Shown here piece by piece: positions 1 through 9,068 of a stretch of DNA of 41,794 nucleotides. The DNA lies in the NCBI RefSeq assembly GCF_001591145.1, contig NZ_BCUF01000047.1:1-41794 (forward strand), written 5' to 3'. This DNA comes from Vibrio harveyi NBRC 15634 = ATCC 14126 = KCTC 12724. GTDB lineage: Bacteria; Pseudomonadota; Gammaproteobacteria; Enterobacterales; Vibrionaceae. Numbering within the stretch: the first letter of the stretch is position 1; each line of letters begins with the position of its first letter. The notes below the pieces were generated by a model. It did no database searches, was not told the DNA's origin, and saw only the letters and a list, made by a program, of their open reading frames with translations. Made by a program: the position numbers and the translations under genes.

Positions 1-210
1 TTCTATTAACGACTCGGATTTCAGAAGCTTTAGGAAAAAATAAAAAAAAGTGAATTAGCGAGATTTGGCTAGAAAAATTGGAGAAAAGTAGAAAAAAGCG
101 CTCAAGTTTCTTAGATTTACGCCGAGCGGAATGTTTTGTACATAAAACAACCAAAAGCGAATAAAAGCAGTCAGTTAGAGCGGTATCAGTAAGGAGGTTT
201 GCTGGAAGAT

Positions 211-251
211 AGAAAAGAAAAAGCCCCTTTTCCTTTGAGAGAACCGGGGCT
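211..251 (-). terminator. Rho-independent terminator downstream of the flagellin gene
   Basis: On the minus strand, AGCCCC (251-246) pairs with GGGGCT (227-222) across an 18-nt loop that can pair a little further, and a T-rich run (TTTTCTTTT) follows. The hairpin lies 190 bp beyond the flagellin stop. It could end that transcript, or end a separate short transcript that begins within the gap. Confidence 0.6.
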
Positions 252-380
252 AGGTTGGTAGCCAGAGCCTATGTGGAGATCAAGAGAAATGAACACATAT
301 CCGACACACCGGGTGCAACCTTACATTGAAAATGATTGGCAGGTGAGAGATGAGAGAGCCGCACATTCTATTATAAAGTT
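222..380 (-). ncRNA. Possible small RNA between the flagellin gene and its terminator
   Basis: The 190-bp gap between the flagellin stop and the terminator at 211-251 has no ORF. It carries a perfect TATAAT on the minus strand at about 379-374. A transcript starting just after it would be about 140-150 nt, begin with a pyrimidine-rich stretch and end in the hairpin with a U-tract. No good -35 hexamer sits 16-18 bp upstream, so an activator would be needed or the match is chance. I do not recognise a known Vibrio sRNA here. The alternative is an ordinary long 3' UTR of the flagellin mRNA. Confidence 0.25.
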
Positions 381-440
381 GCTTGCCAAAAGCCTGCATT
401 CCCATCCACGTCTGAATGTATTGAGTACAGGCTAGGTAAA

Positions 441-1595
441 CTACTGCAATAGTGACATCGCAGAGTTTGGCAATTGTTTCGCTTGAGCAAGAATCGAAGT
501 ACCTGCTTGTTGCAAAATTTGCGCTTTGGTCATTTGCGTTGTTTCTTTCGCAAAGTCCGTATCTTTAATTCGGCTGTTAGACGCATCGACGTTTTCTTGG
601 ATGTTTGCCAAGTTGTTGATGCTGTGGCTTAGACGGTTTTGCTTCGCACCTAGGTCCGCACGTTGTGAATCAACATACTTAAGTGCTGAATCCAATACTG
701 AAATCGCGTTTTGAGAACCTTGTACGGTTGTCATATCGATGTCTTGTACTGATGTACGTACTGGCTCGTCACTTAAACCCAAATCAGAAGCTAGACCACC
801 AGAGATTGAAATCTCACCTTGAACGTTCGGGTGCGCTACAAATACTTGCAGCTTGCCGTCTTCACTCACCGATGCGTTAATCATATCAGATTGGCCGTTG
901 ATGTACGTTGCCAACTCTTCAATATCATCGCCTGCTTTCGCATTGATGCTGATTTCTAGATCATCTGGGTTGCCATCTTCATCTTCACCCATACCTGGTA
1001 GTGTGATTTTTAGATCTGCTTTAGCAGGATCAACACCCCAGTCTTTGTCTTTGCCATTCTCAGAGAAGAAAGTCACACCGCCCATACGTTGGTCATCCGC
1101 ACGGATGCTTGTTAGGGCCATGATCATTGCTTCACCAGAGCTTGAACCAATTTGGAATGCTGCTTCACCAAACGAACCGTTCAATAGACGACGACCACCA
1201 AATGATGTCGTTTCTGCGATACGGTTTAGTTCATCCGTCAACGCTGATGACTCTTCGTTGATCGCCTGACGCTCAGCCTGAGAGTTAGTACCGTTTGAAG
1301 ATTGGATCGCTAAGTCACGCATACGTTGCATTACTGACGTCGCTTCGTTCATCGCACCTTCCGCCGTTTGGGCAATCGAGATACCGTCGTTTGCGTTACG
1401 CATTGCCACATCTAGACCACGAGACTGAGCCGTTAGACGGTTAGAGATCTGTAGACCTGCTGCGTCGTCTTTTGCACTGTTAATCTTGTGACCAGATGAA
1501 AGACGTTCCATCGAAGTATTAAGTTCGTTGGTCGCCTTGTTTAAATAACGCTGCGCGGTCATCGCGGAGACGTTAGTACTAACTGTTACAGCCAT
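441..1595 (-). CDS. flaC: Polar flagellin, FlaC type
   Basis: This is a flagellin, the filament subunit of the sheathed polar flagellum, exported by the flagellar type III apparatus. The predicted protein has 384 residues. Residues 1-140 form the conserved D0/D1 helices (MAVTVSTNVSAMTAQ, then the SSGHKINSAKDDAAG motif), residues about 165-295 form a variable surface domain, and the C-terminal D1/D0 helix ends in NSAMSLLQ. A longer reading frame starts 8 codons upstream, but AAAGGAGAG lies at the right distance before the ATG at 1595, so I take that start. The position next to flgKL, and the length, match flaC of V. parahaemolyticus. Vibrios carry several flagellin paralogues, so the letter is less certain than the family. 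It has its own 491-bp upstream region. Confidence 0.9.
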   Translation of the reverse strand: MAVTVSTNVSAMTAQRYLNKATNELNTSMERLSSGHKINSAKDDAAGLQISNRLTAQSRGLDVAMRNANDGISIAQTAEGAMNEATSVMQRMRDLAIQSSNGTNSQAERQAINEESSALTDELNRIAETTSFGGRRLLNGSFGEAAFQIGSSSGEAMIMALTSIRADDQRMGGVTFFSENGKDKDWGVDPAKADLKITLPGMGEDEDGNPDDLEISINAKAGDDIEELATYINGQSDMINASVSEDGKLQVFVAHPNVQGEISISGGLASDLGLSDEPVRTSVQDIDMTTVQGSQNAISVLDSALKYVDSQRADLGAKQNRLSHSINNLANIQENVDASNSRIKDTDFAKETTQMTKAQILQQAGTSILAQAKQLPNSAMSLLQ

Positions 1596-2086
1596 TTTGC
1601 TCTCCTTTTGAGTTCGCAAGCTTTTGCGAAGCGGCCAGCTTTACTCTCATTTGGATAAGCACTGACCGTAAAAATTACTTGCTAAATCTGCCTATATGGC
1701 AGGGTTTAGAATCTCGTAAGTCTGTTCTGACAACATCAATACAATTTGTGTGCCAACTTGAGTTTAATAACTCACTCTTTTAAAAACGAGCAAATAAACA
1801 ACAAGTTAGTTCAGCAATGAAAGGGCGTATTCGCCTTTTCCTTCTGCTGAGTTACGTTATCAGCCAGTTGTTGATCTATTGCCGCTTGATTTGCCGCGAA
1901 CCTCATTGCCGCTTTCGGTAAAATCGTGCCGCTTGGCTCGCATTACTCGGCATTTTCCGTTGATTTCTCGCGCTTAAGGCTTTGCACATAAGGCATTAAA
2001 ATTACGGATTAAAGGCGTTACTCTTCCATTCAGATGCTATGGGCATCTCGCTAGGTTTCAGCAGCGCTAGATCGAATTAAGTGTCG
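1596..2086. other. 491-bp intergenic region upstream of the flagellin gene
   Basis: No ORF is evident. The stretch carries the leader of the flagellin gene and a sigma-54-like match at 1740-1756. Several GC-rich GCGGCAA-type words recur around 1875-1930, and similar words lie in the flgE-flgF gap near 9970-10090. I could not find a convincing sigma-28 promoter or a strong terminator for flgL in it. Confidence 0.5.
1740..1756 (-). promoter_or_regulatory. Weak sigma-54-like promoter candidate for the flagellin gene
   Basis: On the minus strand this reads TTGGCACACAAATTGTA. The -24 half (TTGGCAC) is perfect and the spacing equals that of the flgB, flgF and flgK promoters in this window. The usually invariant -12 GC is GT. 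It lies 145 bp before the start codon. Most Vibrio flagellins other than flaA are reported as sigma-28 dependent, which argues against it. Confidence 0.3.
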
Positions 2087-3277
2087 CTAAATATAGTTAA
2101 ATAGCGTTAGGTCTTTGGTTTTACCAAAAGCCTGTTGCGAGGCTTGCAGTGCACGTGAGTTCTCGCTGAACTCGATGACCGCCTTGGAATAATCCAAATC
2201 CTCAAAATTGCTCTTCGCTTTCGCCAGAGACAAATTAAAATCTTCGTGGTTTTGCTCTTGAATATCGAGCGTGCTCAACTTAGCACCCAAATCGGTTCTT
2301 ACTTTGTTCATGTGAACAAATGCCGCTTGGAATTCTTCTGTCATTTGATGCAGCTTCGCGGTCGCCGAAGCGTCTGATACTGAGCTCTCCGACCATTGCA
2401 TGGTTTCTCTAAACGCATCAAAAATACTAAAGGTTTGGCGTGGCTCTAACGCAATGCTGTCGCCAGCCGATACTTGACCTTTAAGCTGAATATTCACGCC
2501 TTCGTATTTGATGCCATCAACAGGTGAATAATCATCAACCTGCACGATGCTGCCATCTTTTTCTAACTGATAACCAAACTTGCCGTTACTCATATCCACA
2601 AAGGTCACTTTGTAGTTTGAGTTATCTTCTGACGCACTCGTTGCTTGACCAAGCAACAACTCAGAGCCTTCTTGTAAATCGTATTGTGGTTCGAAATCAC
2701 CAAACGGATTCGGGATCTCTGAAAACAAGTGGTTACCCGGGTAGTTGATGCCTAGCTCAATATTGCTCGCAATCTTCATCTTGCGTTGGTAATCATCGCC
2801 GGTGTACACAACGCTGCCATCGTTATCTCTAAAAAACGGCTGAGTTTTCGGCTTAGTACCGGCAAAAACGTAGTTACCTGATTCATCTTGAGTGTTCACT
2901 AGCGCCAAGAAGTTATTGGCAATCTCTTCAAGCTCGCGCTTTTTCGCGGCACGGTCTTCTGGAGAGTAAGCACCGTTGATCATTTCCATCGAAATACGCT
3001 TCGATTCATCGGTGAACTCCTCAGCATTGGCAATCACGACCTCTTGGTTTTCTAGTCGGTTACGAACCAGAACGATTGCATCAAGGTACTGCTTTAGCTG
3101 TTCTTCTTGTTGACCAATACTCTGTATGTAGTGCGTCGCCAACGGGTTATCGCTCGGCTTGGTCAACTGCTTACCAGAAGCAAGTTGCTCCTGATTGTGG
3201 TGAACTTTGTTTTCCTGACGGCGCAAATCGTTTTGCACCGACTGGTAGTTATGGAAGCTGGAAATTCGAGTTAACAT
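2087..3277 (-). CDS. flgL: Flagellar hook-associated protein 3 (hook-filament junction)
   Basis: FlgL (HAP3) forms the distal of the two junction rings between hook and filament. The 396-residue product has the flagellin-like N-terminal helix (MLTRISSFHNYQSVQNDLRR, then QLASGKQLTKPSDNP) and a C-terminal helical segment ending QQAFGKTKDLTLFNYI. That is normal size for Vibrio FlgL. The start codon lies 13 bp after the flgK stop, so the two are co-transcribed, and the pairing of flgK and flgL is universal. Expression is expected from the sigma-54 promoter before flgK. Confidence 0.95.
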   Translation of the reverse strand: MLTRISSFHNYQSVQNDLRRQENKVHHNQEQLASGKQLTKPSDNPLATHYIQSIGQQEEQLKQYLDAIVLVRNRLENQEVVIANAEEFTDESKRISMEMINGAYSPEDRAAKKRELEEIANNFLALVNTQDESGNYVFAGTKPKTQPFFRDNDGSVVYTGDDYQRKMKIASNIELGINYPGNHLFSEIPNPFGDFEPQYDLQEGSELLLGQATSASEDNSNYKVTFVDMSNGKFGYQLEKDGSIVQVDDYSPVDGIKYEGVNIQLKGQVSAGDSIALEPRQTFSIFDAFRETMQWSESSVSDASATAKLHQMTEEFQAAFVHMNKVRTDLGAKLSTLDIQEQNHEDFNLSLAKAKSNFEDLDYSKAVIEFSENSRALQASQQAFGKTKDLTLFNYI

Positions 3278-3290
3278 CTACGGCCTCCTG

Positions 3291-5204
3291 TTATCGCAAT
3301 TGCAAGATGGTGTTGAAGGTGTCATTTGCCGCCTGCATCACACGAGAAGAGGCCATATACGCCTGTTGGAACTTCATCATGTTTGCCGCTTCTTCATCGA
3401 GGTTTACCCCCGAGATCGACGCCACTCGCTCTTGCGCTGCTTCACTTTCTAATTGAGCAACATCGGCTAAGCGACTTGCAGTGGATGTCTTCAAGCCCAC
3501 ATCTGTGTTCAAGTTGTAGTAAAGACTAACCAGCGTCGACTCATTGCCGTTCATCTTCTTGTCGGTTTGAATATTCAGCATCTTACGTAAGTTGCCGTTA
3601 TCACCTTCAGAAGGCACAAGGTTAGCCGTAAACTTATCGTTAGGTAGTGCACCACTCGTGAGCTCAAATACCGTCGCGCCACCGTTTTTATAACCCGGAT
3701 GGTTACTTGGTAGGCTTACCGACACAGGTCCAGTTGGAGGGTATGGCTGCGGAGCCATAAGCACATTGCCTTTGGTGTCCGTAACAGCAAATTGATCGCC
3801 GGTAGGAGAAACCACTACCTCAAACTCTCGTAGGTCACCTGCGTCAACGATTTCAAACTTCGCGTTGCCTTGAGCGAATGTGGTTGACGCTTCATAGCTT
3901 TGCGCTGCAATGGCTTTTGGGTCGTTGGTTTCAACTTTTATTTGTGCCGCACTGCTGCGTGTTGGGCGAAGTAAAATGTGCTCACCGACTTTAGGTTCAT
4001 TGCGCACTTCCACTCGCATACCATCAAGATAGAACGCATTCCCTGAATCGGTGTTCAGCTTAACGGTTTCACCATTCGGCTTCGTCACACTGTAGCTGTC
4101 GCCATCGTAACGAAGCGAATACTCACCGCCTTTCAGCGCACTAATGTCGTTGATGTATACCGCCATATCAGCAGTAGATTGAGGTCCGGCTACCACACGA
4201 GATTTCGCTAACGGCTCTGAGTTCACATCGGTAAACAAAGGGTCACCGACATTGCCGTAGTGGTCCAAACCTTGTGATTGCAAGTGGTTCACTTCACTTG
4301 AAAAAGCAACCGATAGGCGACCAAGTTCATCCATCACTTGAGGGATGTGCTCGTCGCGCATTTTCAATAGTGCCCCAATTTTGCCGTCAATATCGTCCGA
4401 TTTGATCGCTTTAATGCCGCCACCTTCAACCATAGCAAGACGACGTTCATGGACGTCAGGAAAGCCATCAATCATCTTCAGCTGGCTAGCTTCAGTGCCT
4501 GAAACAAGCGTATGTCCGTTACCAATATGCACATTGAAACCTTCAGCGTTTTTTCGCGGGGTCACGGTAACTTTGGTGTATTCAGACAGCTCTTTAATCA
4601 GCTTTTCATGTTGGTCCATCAAATCGTTATGAGGACCTGGGGTTCGCATCATCAATCGATGAACATCGCGGATCTCAACGGCAAGTTGGTTCACGCGTTC
4701 AATGCCCATATCCAGTGACTTATTCGTCACATCGGATTGCTGACGTACGGTTTCGTGGAATTCGTTTAAGGTATCGCTAAGCAGTTTGGCTTTTTCCAAC
4801 ACTACTTTACGCGCCCCCATGTCATTGGGAGTGTCCGCCATGGTTTTCACAGCATCAAACCATTCGTTCATGTTCTCTGGGATCTTTTTCGATGCCACAG
4901 AAGACAACATGCCAGACAGCAAATCGAGGTTCTTTTCGTTATCTAGCTTATTGGCGTAGTTGGTGGTGGACAAATTAAGCTCTTTAACGGCAAATTCATC
5001 CCATGAGCGGCGAACATTTTCCACATGCACGCCCATGCCGTAGGTAGAGCCGCCAAATTGGCGTGGGTCATTGGTGCCTTGGATAACAGACTGACGGCTG
5101 TAACCCTCTGTATTAGCATTAGAAATGTTATGACCAGTCGTATTCAACTGTCGCTGAGCAGTAAGCACACTTTGTGTACCCACATTCAACAGATCTGACG
5201 CCAT
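3291..5204 (-). CDS. flgK: Flagellar hook-associated protein 1
   Basis: FlgK (HAP1) is the junction protein that sits directly on the hook. The N-terminus ASDLLNVGTQSVLTAQRQL, with the NTTGHNISNANTEGYSRQ motif, is the diagnostic flagellar rod/hook/HAP signature. The C-terminus (FQQAYMASSRVMQAANDTF) is the matching D0 helix. The frame opens at 5216, but the ATG at 5204 (637 residues) follows a GGGGG Shine-Dalgarno-like stretch at a better distance and gives the family's usual MASDLL start. A sigma-54 promoter lies 57-73 bp upstream, and the flgJ terminator lies between that promoter and flgJ. flgKL therefore form their own transcription unit. Confidence 0.95.
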   Translation of the reverse strand: MASDLLNVGTQSVLTAQRQLNTTGHNISNANTEGYSRQSVIQGTNDPRQFGGSTYGMGVHVENVRRSWDEFAVKELNLSTTNYANKLDNEKNLDLLSGMLSSVASKKIPENMNEWFDAVKTMADTPNDMGARKVVLEKAKLLSDTLNEFHETVRQQSDVTNKSLDMGIERVNQLAVEIRDVHRLMMRTPGPHNDLMDQHEKLIKELSEYTKVTVTPRKNAEGFNVHIGNGHTLVSGTEASQLKMIDGFPDVHERRLAMVEGGGIKAIKSDDIDGKIGALLKMRDEHIPQVMDELGRLSVAFSSEVNHLQSQGLDHYGNVGDPLFTDVNSEPLAKSRVVAGPQSTADMAVYINDISALKGGEYSLRYDGDSYSVTKPNGETVKLNTDSGNAFYLDGMRVEVRNEPKVGEHILLRPTRSSAAQIKVETNDPKAIAAQSYEASTTFAQGNAKFEIVDAGDLREFEVVVSPTGDQFAVTDTKGNVLMAPQPYPPTGPVSVSLPSNHPGYKNGGATVFELTSGALPNDKFTANLVPSEGDNGNLRKMLNIQTDKKMNGNESTLVSLYYNLNTDVGLKTSTASRLADVAQLESEAAQERVASISGVNLDEEAANMMKFQQAYMASSRVMQAANDTFNTILQLR

Positions 5205-5260
5205 ACATGCCCCCAAAAACGAAATAAAATCGGTATTGACCGATCACCTAGTTAGCATTT

Positions 5261-5277
5261 AGCAAAAGATGTGCCAG
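5261..5277 (-). promoter_or_regulatory. Sigma-54 promoter of flgKL
   Basis: On the minus strand this is CTGGCACATCTTTTGCT. The -24 GG and -12 GC have the canonical spacing, and the match to TGGCAC-N5-TTGCW is complete. It starts 57 bp before the flgK start. In vibrios class III flagellar genes are read by RpoN holoenzyme with the activator FlrC (FlaM), so that regulation is expected here. Confidence 0.88.
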
Positions 5278-5299
5278 TTTAGAAAAGAAAGAGAAACCT

Positions 5300-5334
5300 A
5301 GGAAAAAAGAAAGGCTTGCACCATAGCAAGCCTT
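5300..5334 (-). terminator. Rho-independent terminator after flgJ
   Basis: On the minus strand AAGGCTTGC (5334-5326) and GCAAGCCTT (5319-5311) form a perfect 9-bp stem with a 6-nt loop, followed by TCTTTTTT. It closes the flgF-flgJ transcript 38 bp after the flgJ stop. It lies downstream of the flgK promoter, inside the flgK leader in the direction of transcription; the order on the minus strand is flgJ stop, hairpin, then flgK promoter and gene. Confidence 0.85.
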
Positions 5335-5371
5335 ATCAAGAAGTGTCTTAAGCATTCAAAATCGTTATGAA

Positions 5372-6298
5372 TTACATGCTCTCGATTTTCTGCTTCACCT
5401 GCAGTACTTTGTCTGCGTAATTTGGATCGGTTGCGTAACCTGCACTATGGATACCACGAATAAATGATTCCGAATCACCTTTCTGTTGAAGAGCGGTTTC
5501 GTAGCGCGGATTTTCATTCAAGAAACGCACATAATCATTAAAGCTGTCTTGGTAGTTAGAGTAAGAGCGGAATGCGGCAGTCTCTTTCACTGGCGTATTG
5601 TCATGGAATTCCAAGGTTTGAGTCGTTACCTTATCACCCTGCCAGCTTCTGTCCGCTTTGATGTTGAATAAGTTGTTGCTGCTACCACGCGCATTCTTCA
5701 CCACCTTTTGCCCCCAGCCTGTTTCTAGCGCGGCTTGAGCAAGCAGTAATGACGGCTCGACACCCAGTGCTTTTGCTGCGCGATCAGCGTAAGGCTTCAT
5801 CGAGTTAACGAAGGATTCTGGTGTATCAAAACGTGACGGCTCTGAACCAGGACGAGACAGCTGACCCGATTCAATCAAGCGCTGCTCAATCTCGCGCGCC
5901 TTTTTAGGGTCTACACGACGATATTCCACAGCATTGTTTGCCGCATCGCGCATTGCTGTTTCACTCTTGTCATCGCTCTGGCCTACCGTCAACTGCTTAA
6001 CAATCATGTCAGCTAGCCCCATTGAACCTGAAGCACTCAGTTCACTTGCCATTTGTTCATCAAGCATTTGGCGGTAGAACTTTTCGTTCTGACTATTCAT
6101 GAAGTTCGATTCGAAGCCTTCATTCGCCTCACGCATTGATTTCAGCATCATCGACGTAAAGATAGATTCAAACTGACGAGCGGCCGCACGCAGTGCTTCA
6201 TGCTCGCCGTCTTTGCCTTCTTTTACGGCTTTCTGACGCAGCGTATCAAGGGAGCTGATGTCGTGAATAAAGCCGATATCGTTAGGATTGTTCACCAT
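5372..6298 (-). CDS. flgJ: FlgJ rod cap and peptidoglycan hydrolase
   Basis: FlgJ caps the growing rod in the periplasm and cuts a hole in the peptidoglycan for it. Residues about 30-105 are the rod-cap domain (AARQFESIFTSMMLKSMREA). After a linker, residues about 155-308 are a glucosaminidase-type (GH73) domain with the motif SLLLAQAALETGWGQ, whose Glu192 is the expected catalytic acid. The 308-residue length and two-domain form are normal for gammaproteobacteria. AGGAGG lies at the ideal distance before the ATG. It is the last gene of the flgFGHIJ unit, 18 bp after flgI, and is followed by a strong terminator. Confidence 0.95.
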   Translation of the reverse strand: MVNNPNDIGFIHDISSLDTLRQKAVKEGKDGEHEALRAAARQFESIFTSMMLKSMREANEGFESNFMNSQNEKFYRQMLDEQMASELSASGSMGLADMIVKQLTVGQSDDKSETAMRDAANNAVEYRRVDPKKAREIEQRLIESGQLSRPGSEPSRFDTPESFVNSMKPYADRAAKALGVEPSLLLAQAALETGWGQKVVKNARGSSNNLFNIKADRSWQGDKVTTQTLEFHDNTPVKETAAFRSYSNYQDSFNDYVRFLNENPRYETALQQKGDSESFIRGIHSAGYATDPNYADKVLQVKQKIESM

Positions 6299-6316
6299 GG
6301 TTTGCCTCCTAATCGA

Positions 6317-7408
6317 TTAGATGATGATCAACTGGCCTTCAATGGCACCAGCTTGTTTTAATGCTTGCAGAATCGCCATTAAATCAGAAGGTGCTGCACC
6401 AACTTCATTAACCGCACGAACGAGATCATCCAGTGTCAAACCCGGTTCAAACTTGAACATCTTGCCTTTTTCTTCACTCACTTCGATATCAGAATCCGGC
6501 ACGACAACCGTTTGACCACCAGAGAAGCTGTTCGGCTGACTAACGTTAAGGTTTTCTTTGATTGCGACTGTCATACCACCATGCGTTACGGCCGCTGGTT
6601 TAAGACGCACATGCTTACCGACCACGATAGTGCCAGTACGAGAGTTAACAATGATCTTTGCTGCGCCATCTGCCGGGTCAAACTCTAGGTTCTCAATTGC
6701 CGATAGGAATGCAACGCGTTGGCTGATGTCTCGTGGAGCACGAACACGCACAGACGTGGCATCGACAGCACTTGCCATCTGAGGACCAAGGAAGTTGTTT
6801 ACCGCATCAGCCATACGCTGCGCAGTCGTGAAATCAGAATCCAGTAGGTTAAATGTGATGTAGTCGCCACGCCCAAATGGGTTTGGGATTTCACGCTCTA
6901 CTGTTGCACCGCTAGAGATAAGGCCGACCGTCGGGTTGTTACCAACGATTTTTGAGCCGTCGGCACCTTCTGCACTGAAACCACTGACAACAAGATTACC
7001 TTGAGCAACGGCATAAACTTGTCCATCTAGACCTTTTAGGAAAGTTTGTAACAAGGTACCGCCACGTAAACTTTTCGCGCTGCCGATTGAAGAAACCGTC
7101 ACGTCAACTTGCTGACCCGGTTTCGAAAACGCAGGTAGCTCAGCCGTTACCATTACTGCGGCAACGTTTTTGATCTTTGGCTTTGTGCCCGGCGGCATCT
7201 GAATGCCGAAGTTTTGCAGCATTGCCGCGAAGCTTTGTTCTGTAAACGGATTGGATTCACCCGTTCCTGGTAAGCCTGAAACCAAGCCATAACCCACGAG
7301 TTGGTTACTACGCACACCTGCCACCTGTGCGACGTCTTTGATACGTGCAGCTTGGGCTGTGGTTGCGAACAGTGCAACGCTCATCAGTGCTAATAGGATT
7401 CTTTTCAT
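6317..7408 (-). CDS. flgI: Flagellar P-ring protein
   Basis: FlgI polymerises in the periplasm into the P-ring bushing around the rod. In vibrios the T-ring and H-ring are associated with it. The 363-residue precursor has a Sec signal peptide, MKRILLALMSVALFATTAQA, cut after residue 20. The mature N-terminus RIKDVAQVAGVRSNQLVGYGLV is the invariant FlgI start, and the C-terminus is ALKQAGAIEGQLIII. The full length and family motifs (GLPGTG, NPFGRGDYITFNL) are present. It is 44 bp downstream of flgH and 18 bp before flgJ, within one operon. Confidence 0.97.
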   Translation of the reverse strand: MKRILLALMSVALFATTAQAARIKDVAQVAGVRSNQLVGYGLVSGLPGTGESNPFTEQSFAAMLQNFGIQMPPGTKPKIKNVAAVMVTAELPAFSKPGQQVDVTVSSIGSAKSLRGGTLLQTFLKGLDGQVYAVAQGNLVVSGFSAEGADGSKIVGNNPTVGLISSGATVEREIPNPFGRGDYITFNLLDSDFTTAQRMADAVNNFLGPQMASAVDATSVRVRAPRDISQRVAFLSAIENLEFDPADGAAKIIVNSRTGTIVVGKHVRLKPAAVTHGGMTVAIKENLNVSQPNSFSGGQTVVVPDSDIEVSEEKGKMFKFEPGLTLDDLVRAVNEVGAAPSDLMAILQALKQAGAIEGQLIII

Positions 7409-7452
7409 GCTTACTTAATCTCTTGCAGTCAAATTGCCGTCAATGCGGCGTT

Positions 7453-8235
7453 TTATAGGGCTACATTAAAGAATCGTGCCAAGAAACCAGGCTCTTGCAT
7501 ATCTTGTGGTAGGCCCGTGCCAGAGTATTGAATTCTTGCGTTAGATACGCGATTTGACGCAATAGTATTGTCGAAGTTGATGTCATCAGGACGAATTGTG
7601 CCGCTCAGGCGAATGTACTCGTCACCCGTGTTTAGCGTCATCCACTTTTCGCCACGGATCACTAGGTTGCCGTTTGCCAGCACCTCAATCACTTCCACCG
7701 TAATGTAACCGCTGATGCTGTTACTCTGTTTCGCCGAAGAATCGCCAGCAAACGTGTTGGTGTTGTTCAAATCGTAAGAGAAGTTGTACTTACCACCCAC
7801 TTGCAGCTCTTGACCACCCACCGACAGCGGTTCCATCTTCGCGTCGTTGGTTTTCGATAGATCCGCATTTGCGCTCTTAGTCGCACGAGTCGTCTCATCG
7901 AGCGTCACGGTAATGATGTCACCAATGCCACGAGGTTTAGAGTCATCGTACAGGTCAGTAATGTGTTCTGCGCTAAACAAAGAGCCCGTTGCCGCCGCGT
8001 AATGCTCTGGCTTTTGCTTAGGATGAATCGGGGCCCATGCCGGATCGCCTGCTACTGGATCGCTTCTGCCACGCAGAGTATCAATGATGCCGCTACTCTC
8101 GTCTTTCGACTTATCGCCTTCAACCGCATCAACCACTGTTGTTGCTTGGCTGACTTCATCTGTTTCGATAGGCTCTAGCATCGTACAGCCAGACATCGTA
8201 GCGATAAGTGCAAGTAGACAAATACGTTTCATCAT
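7453..8235 (-). CDS. flgH: Flagellar L-ring lipoprotein
   Basis: FlgH forms the outer-membrane L-ring. The 260-residue precursor begins MMKRICLLALIATMSGC, a lipoprotein signal with lipidation at Cys17, and ends in the conserved PGFLARFFNVAL. Other family motifs are RGIGDIITVTLDE and GNLVIRGEKWMTLN. Two adjacent ATG codons are possible starts (8235 and 8232). The GGAG sequence is better spaced for the second, and the difference is one residue. It lies between flgG and flgI in the standard order. Confidence 0.96.
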   Translation of the reverse strand: MMKRICLLALIATMSGCTMLEPIETDEVSQATTVVDAVEGDKSKDESSGIIDTLRGRSDPVAGDPAWAPIHPKQKPEHYAAATGSLFSAEHITDLYDDSKPRGIGDIITVTLDETTRATKSANADLSKTNDAKMEPLSVGGQELQVGGKYNFSYDLNNTNTFAGDSSAKQSNSISGYITVEVIEVLANGNLVIRGEKWMTLNTGDEYIRLSGTIRPDDINFDNTIASNRVSNARIQYSGTGLPQDMQEPGFLARFFNVAL

Positions 8236-8261
8236 TGGCTCCTAAATCCCGATTCTAGCGA

Positions 8262-9050
8262 TTAAAGCTGCTGGTTAACGAAGCTCATCATCTTGTCGAC
8301 AGATGAGATCACTTTTGAGTTCATTTCATACACACGCTGCGCTTCGATCATGTTGACCAACTCTTCAGTCACGTTCACGTTTGATGCTTCAAGCATGGAT
8401 TGACGAATTTCGCCCAAACCATCAAGACCTGGGACACCTTCTTGTGGGTCACCGCTTGCGCCTGTTGGTAGGTAAAGGTTTTGACCGATTGGCTCTAGAC
8501 CACCAGGGTTTACGAAATCGGTAATGGTTAACTGACCAACCACAACGTTGTTTTGCTCACCACGGATACGTACAGAGACTTCACCGTCAGTACCGACAGT
8601 AATCGAGATAGCATCTTCAGGAATCACGATCTCTGGCTCAACTGGGTAACCGGAGCCAGAGGTCACTAGCGTACCTTCGCCGTTTAGCGTGAACTGACCG
8701 TTACGAGTGTAACCAATGTTGCCGTCTGGCAGTGTCACTTGGAAAAAGCCATCACCCTCTACCATCATATCGAGAGCGTTAGTTGTAGTTTGCGCGTTAC
8801 CGTGCGTGTGCACTTTTTGTGTCGCAACCACTTTAGAGCCGGCACCCAGCATCAAACCACTTGGCAGTTCAGTGTTTTGAGACGATTGACCGCCAGGCTG
8901 GTTAATGTTTTGGTAGAAAAGATCTTCGAATACCGCACGGCTTTTTTTGTAGCCCACGGTAGAGGCGTTCGCCAAGTTGTTCGAAATCGTTGCGATGTTG
9001 GTCTGCTGGGCATCTAGACCCGTTTTACTTACCCATAGTGCTGGATGCAT
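8262..9050 (-). CDS. flgG: Distal rod protein
   Basis: FlgG builds the distal rod that passes through the P- and L-rings. The 262-residue protein starts MHPALWVSKTGLDAQQTN, with the rod/hook signature NNLANASTVGYKKSRAVFED, and ends with the coiled-coil D0 segment MIEAQRVYEMNSKVISSVD. Length and motifs are those of family members throughout gammaproteobacteria. It starts 18 bp after the flgF stop in the same transcript. Confidence 0.96.
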   Translation of the reverse strand: MHPALWVSKTGLDAQQTNIATISNNLANASTVGYKKSRAVFEDLFYQNINQPGGQSSQNTELPSGLMLGAGSKVVATQKVHTHGNAQTTTNALDMMVEGDGFFQVTLPDGNIGYTRNGQFTLNGEGTLVTSGSGYPVEPEIVIPEDAISITVGTDGEVSVRIRGEQNNVVVGQLTITDFVNPGGLEPIGQNLYLPTGASGDPQEGVPGLDGLGEIRQSMLEASNVNVTEELVNMIEAQRVYEMNSKVISSVDKMMSFVNQQL

Positions 9051-9068
9051 TGTGAACCTCTAACTCTG

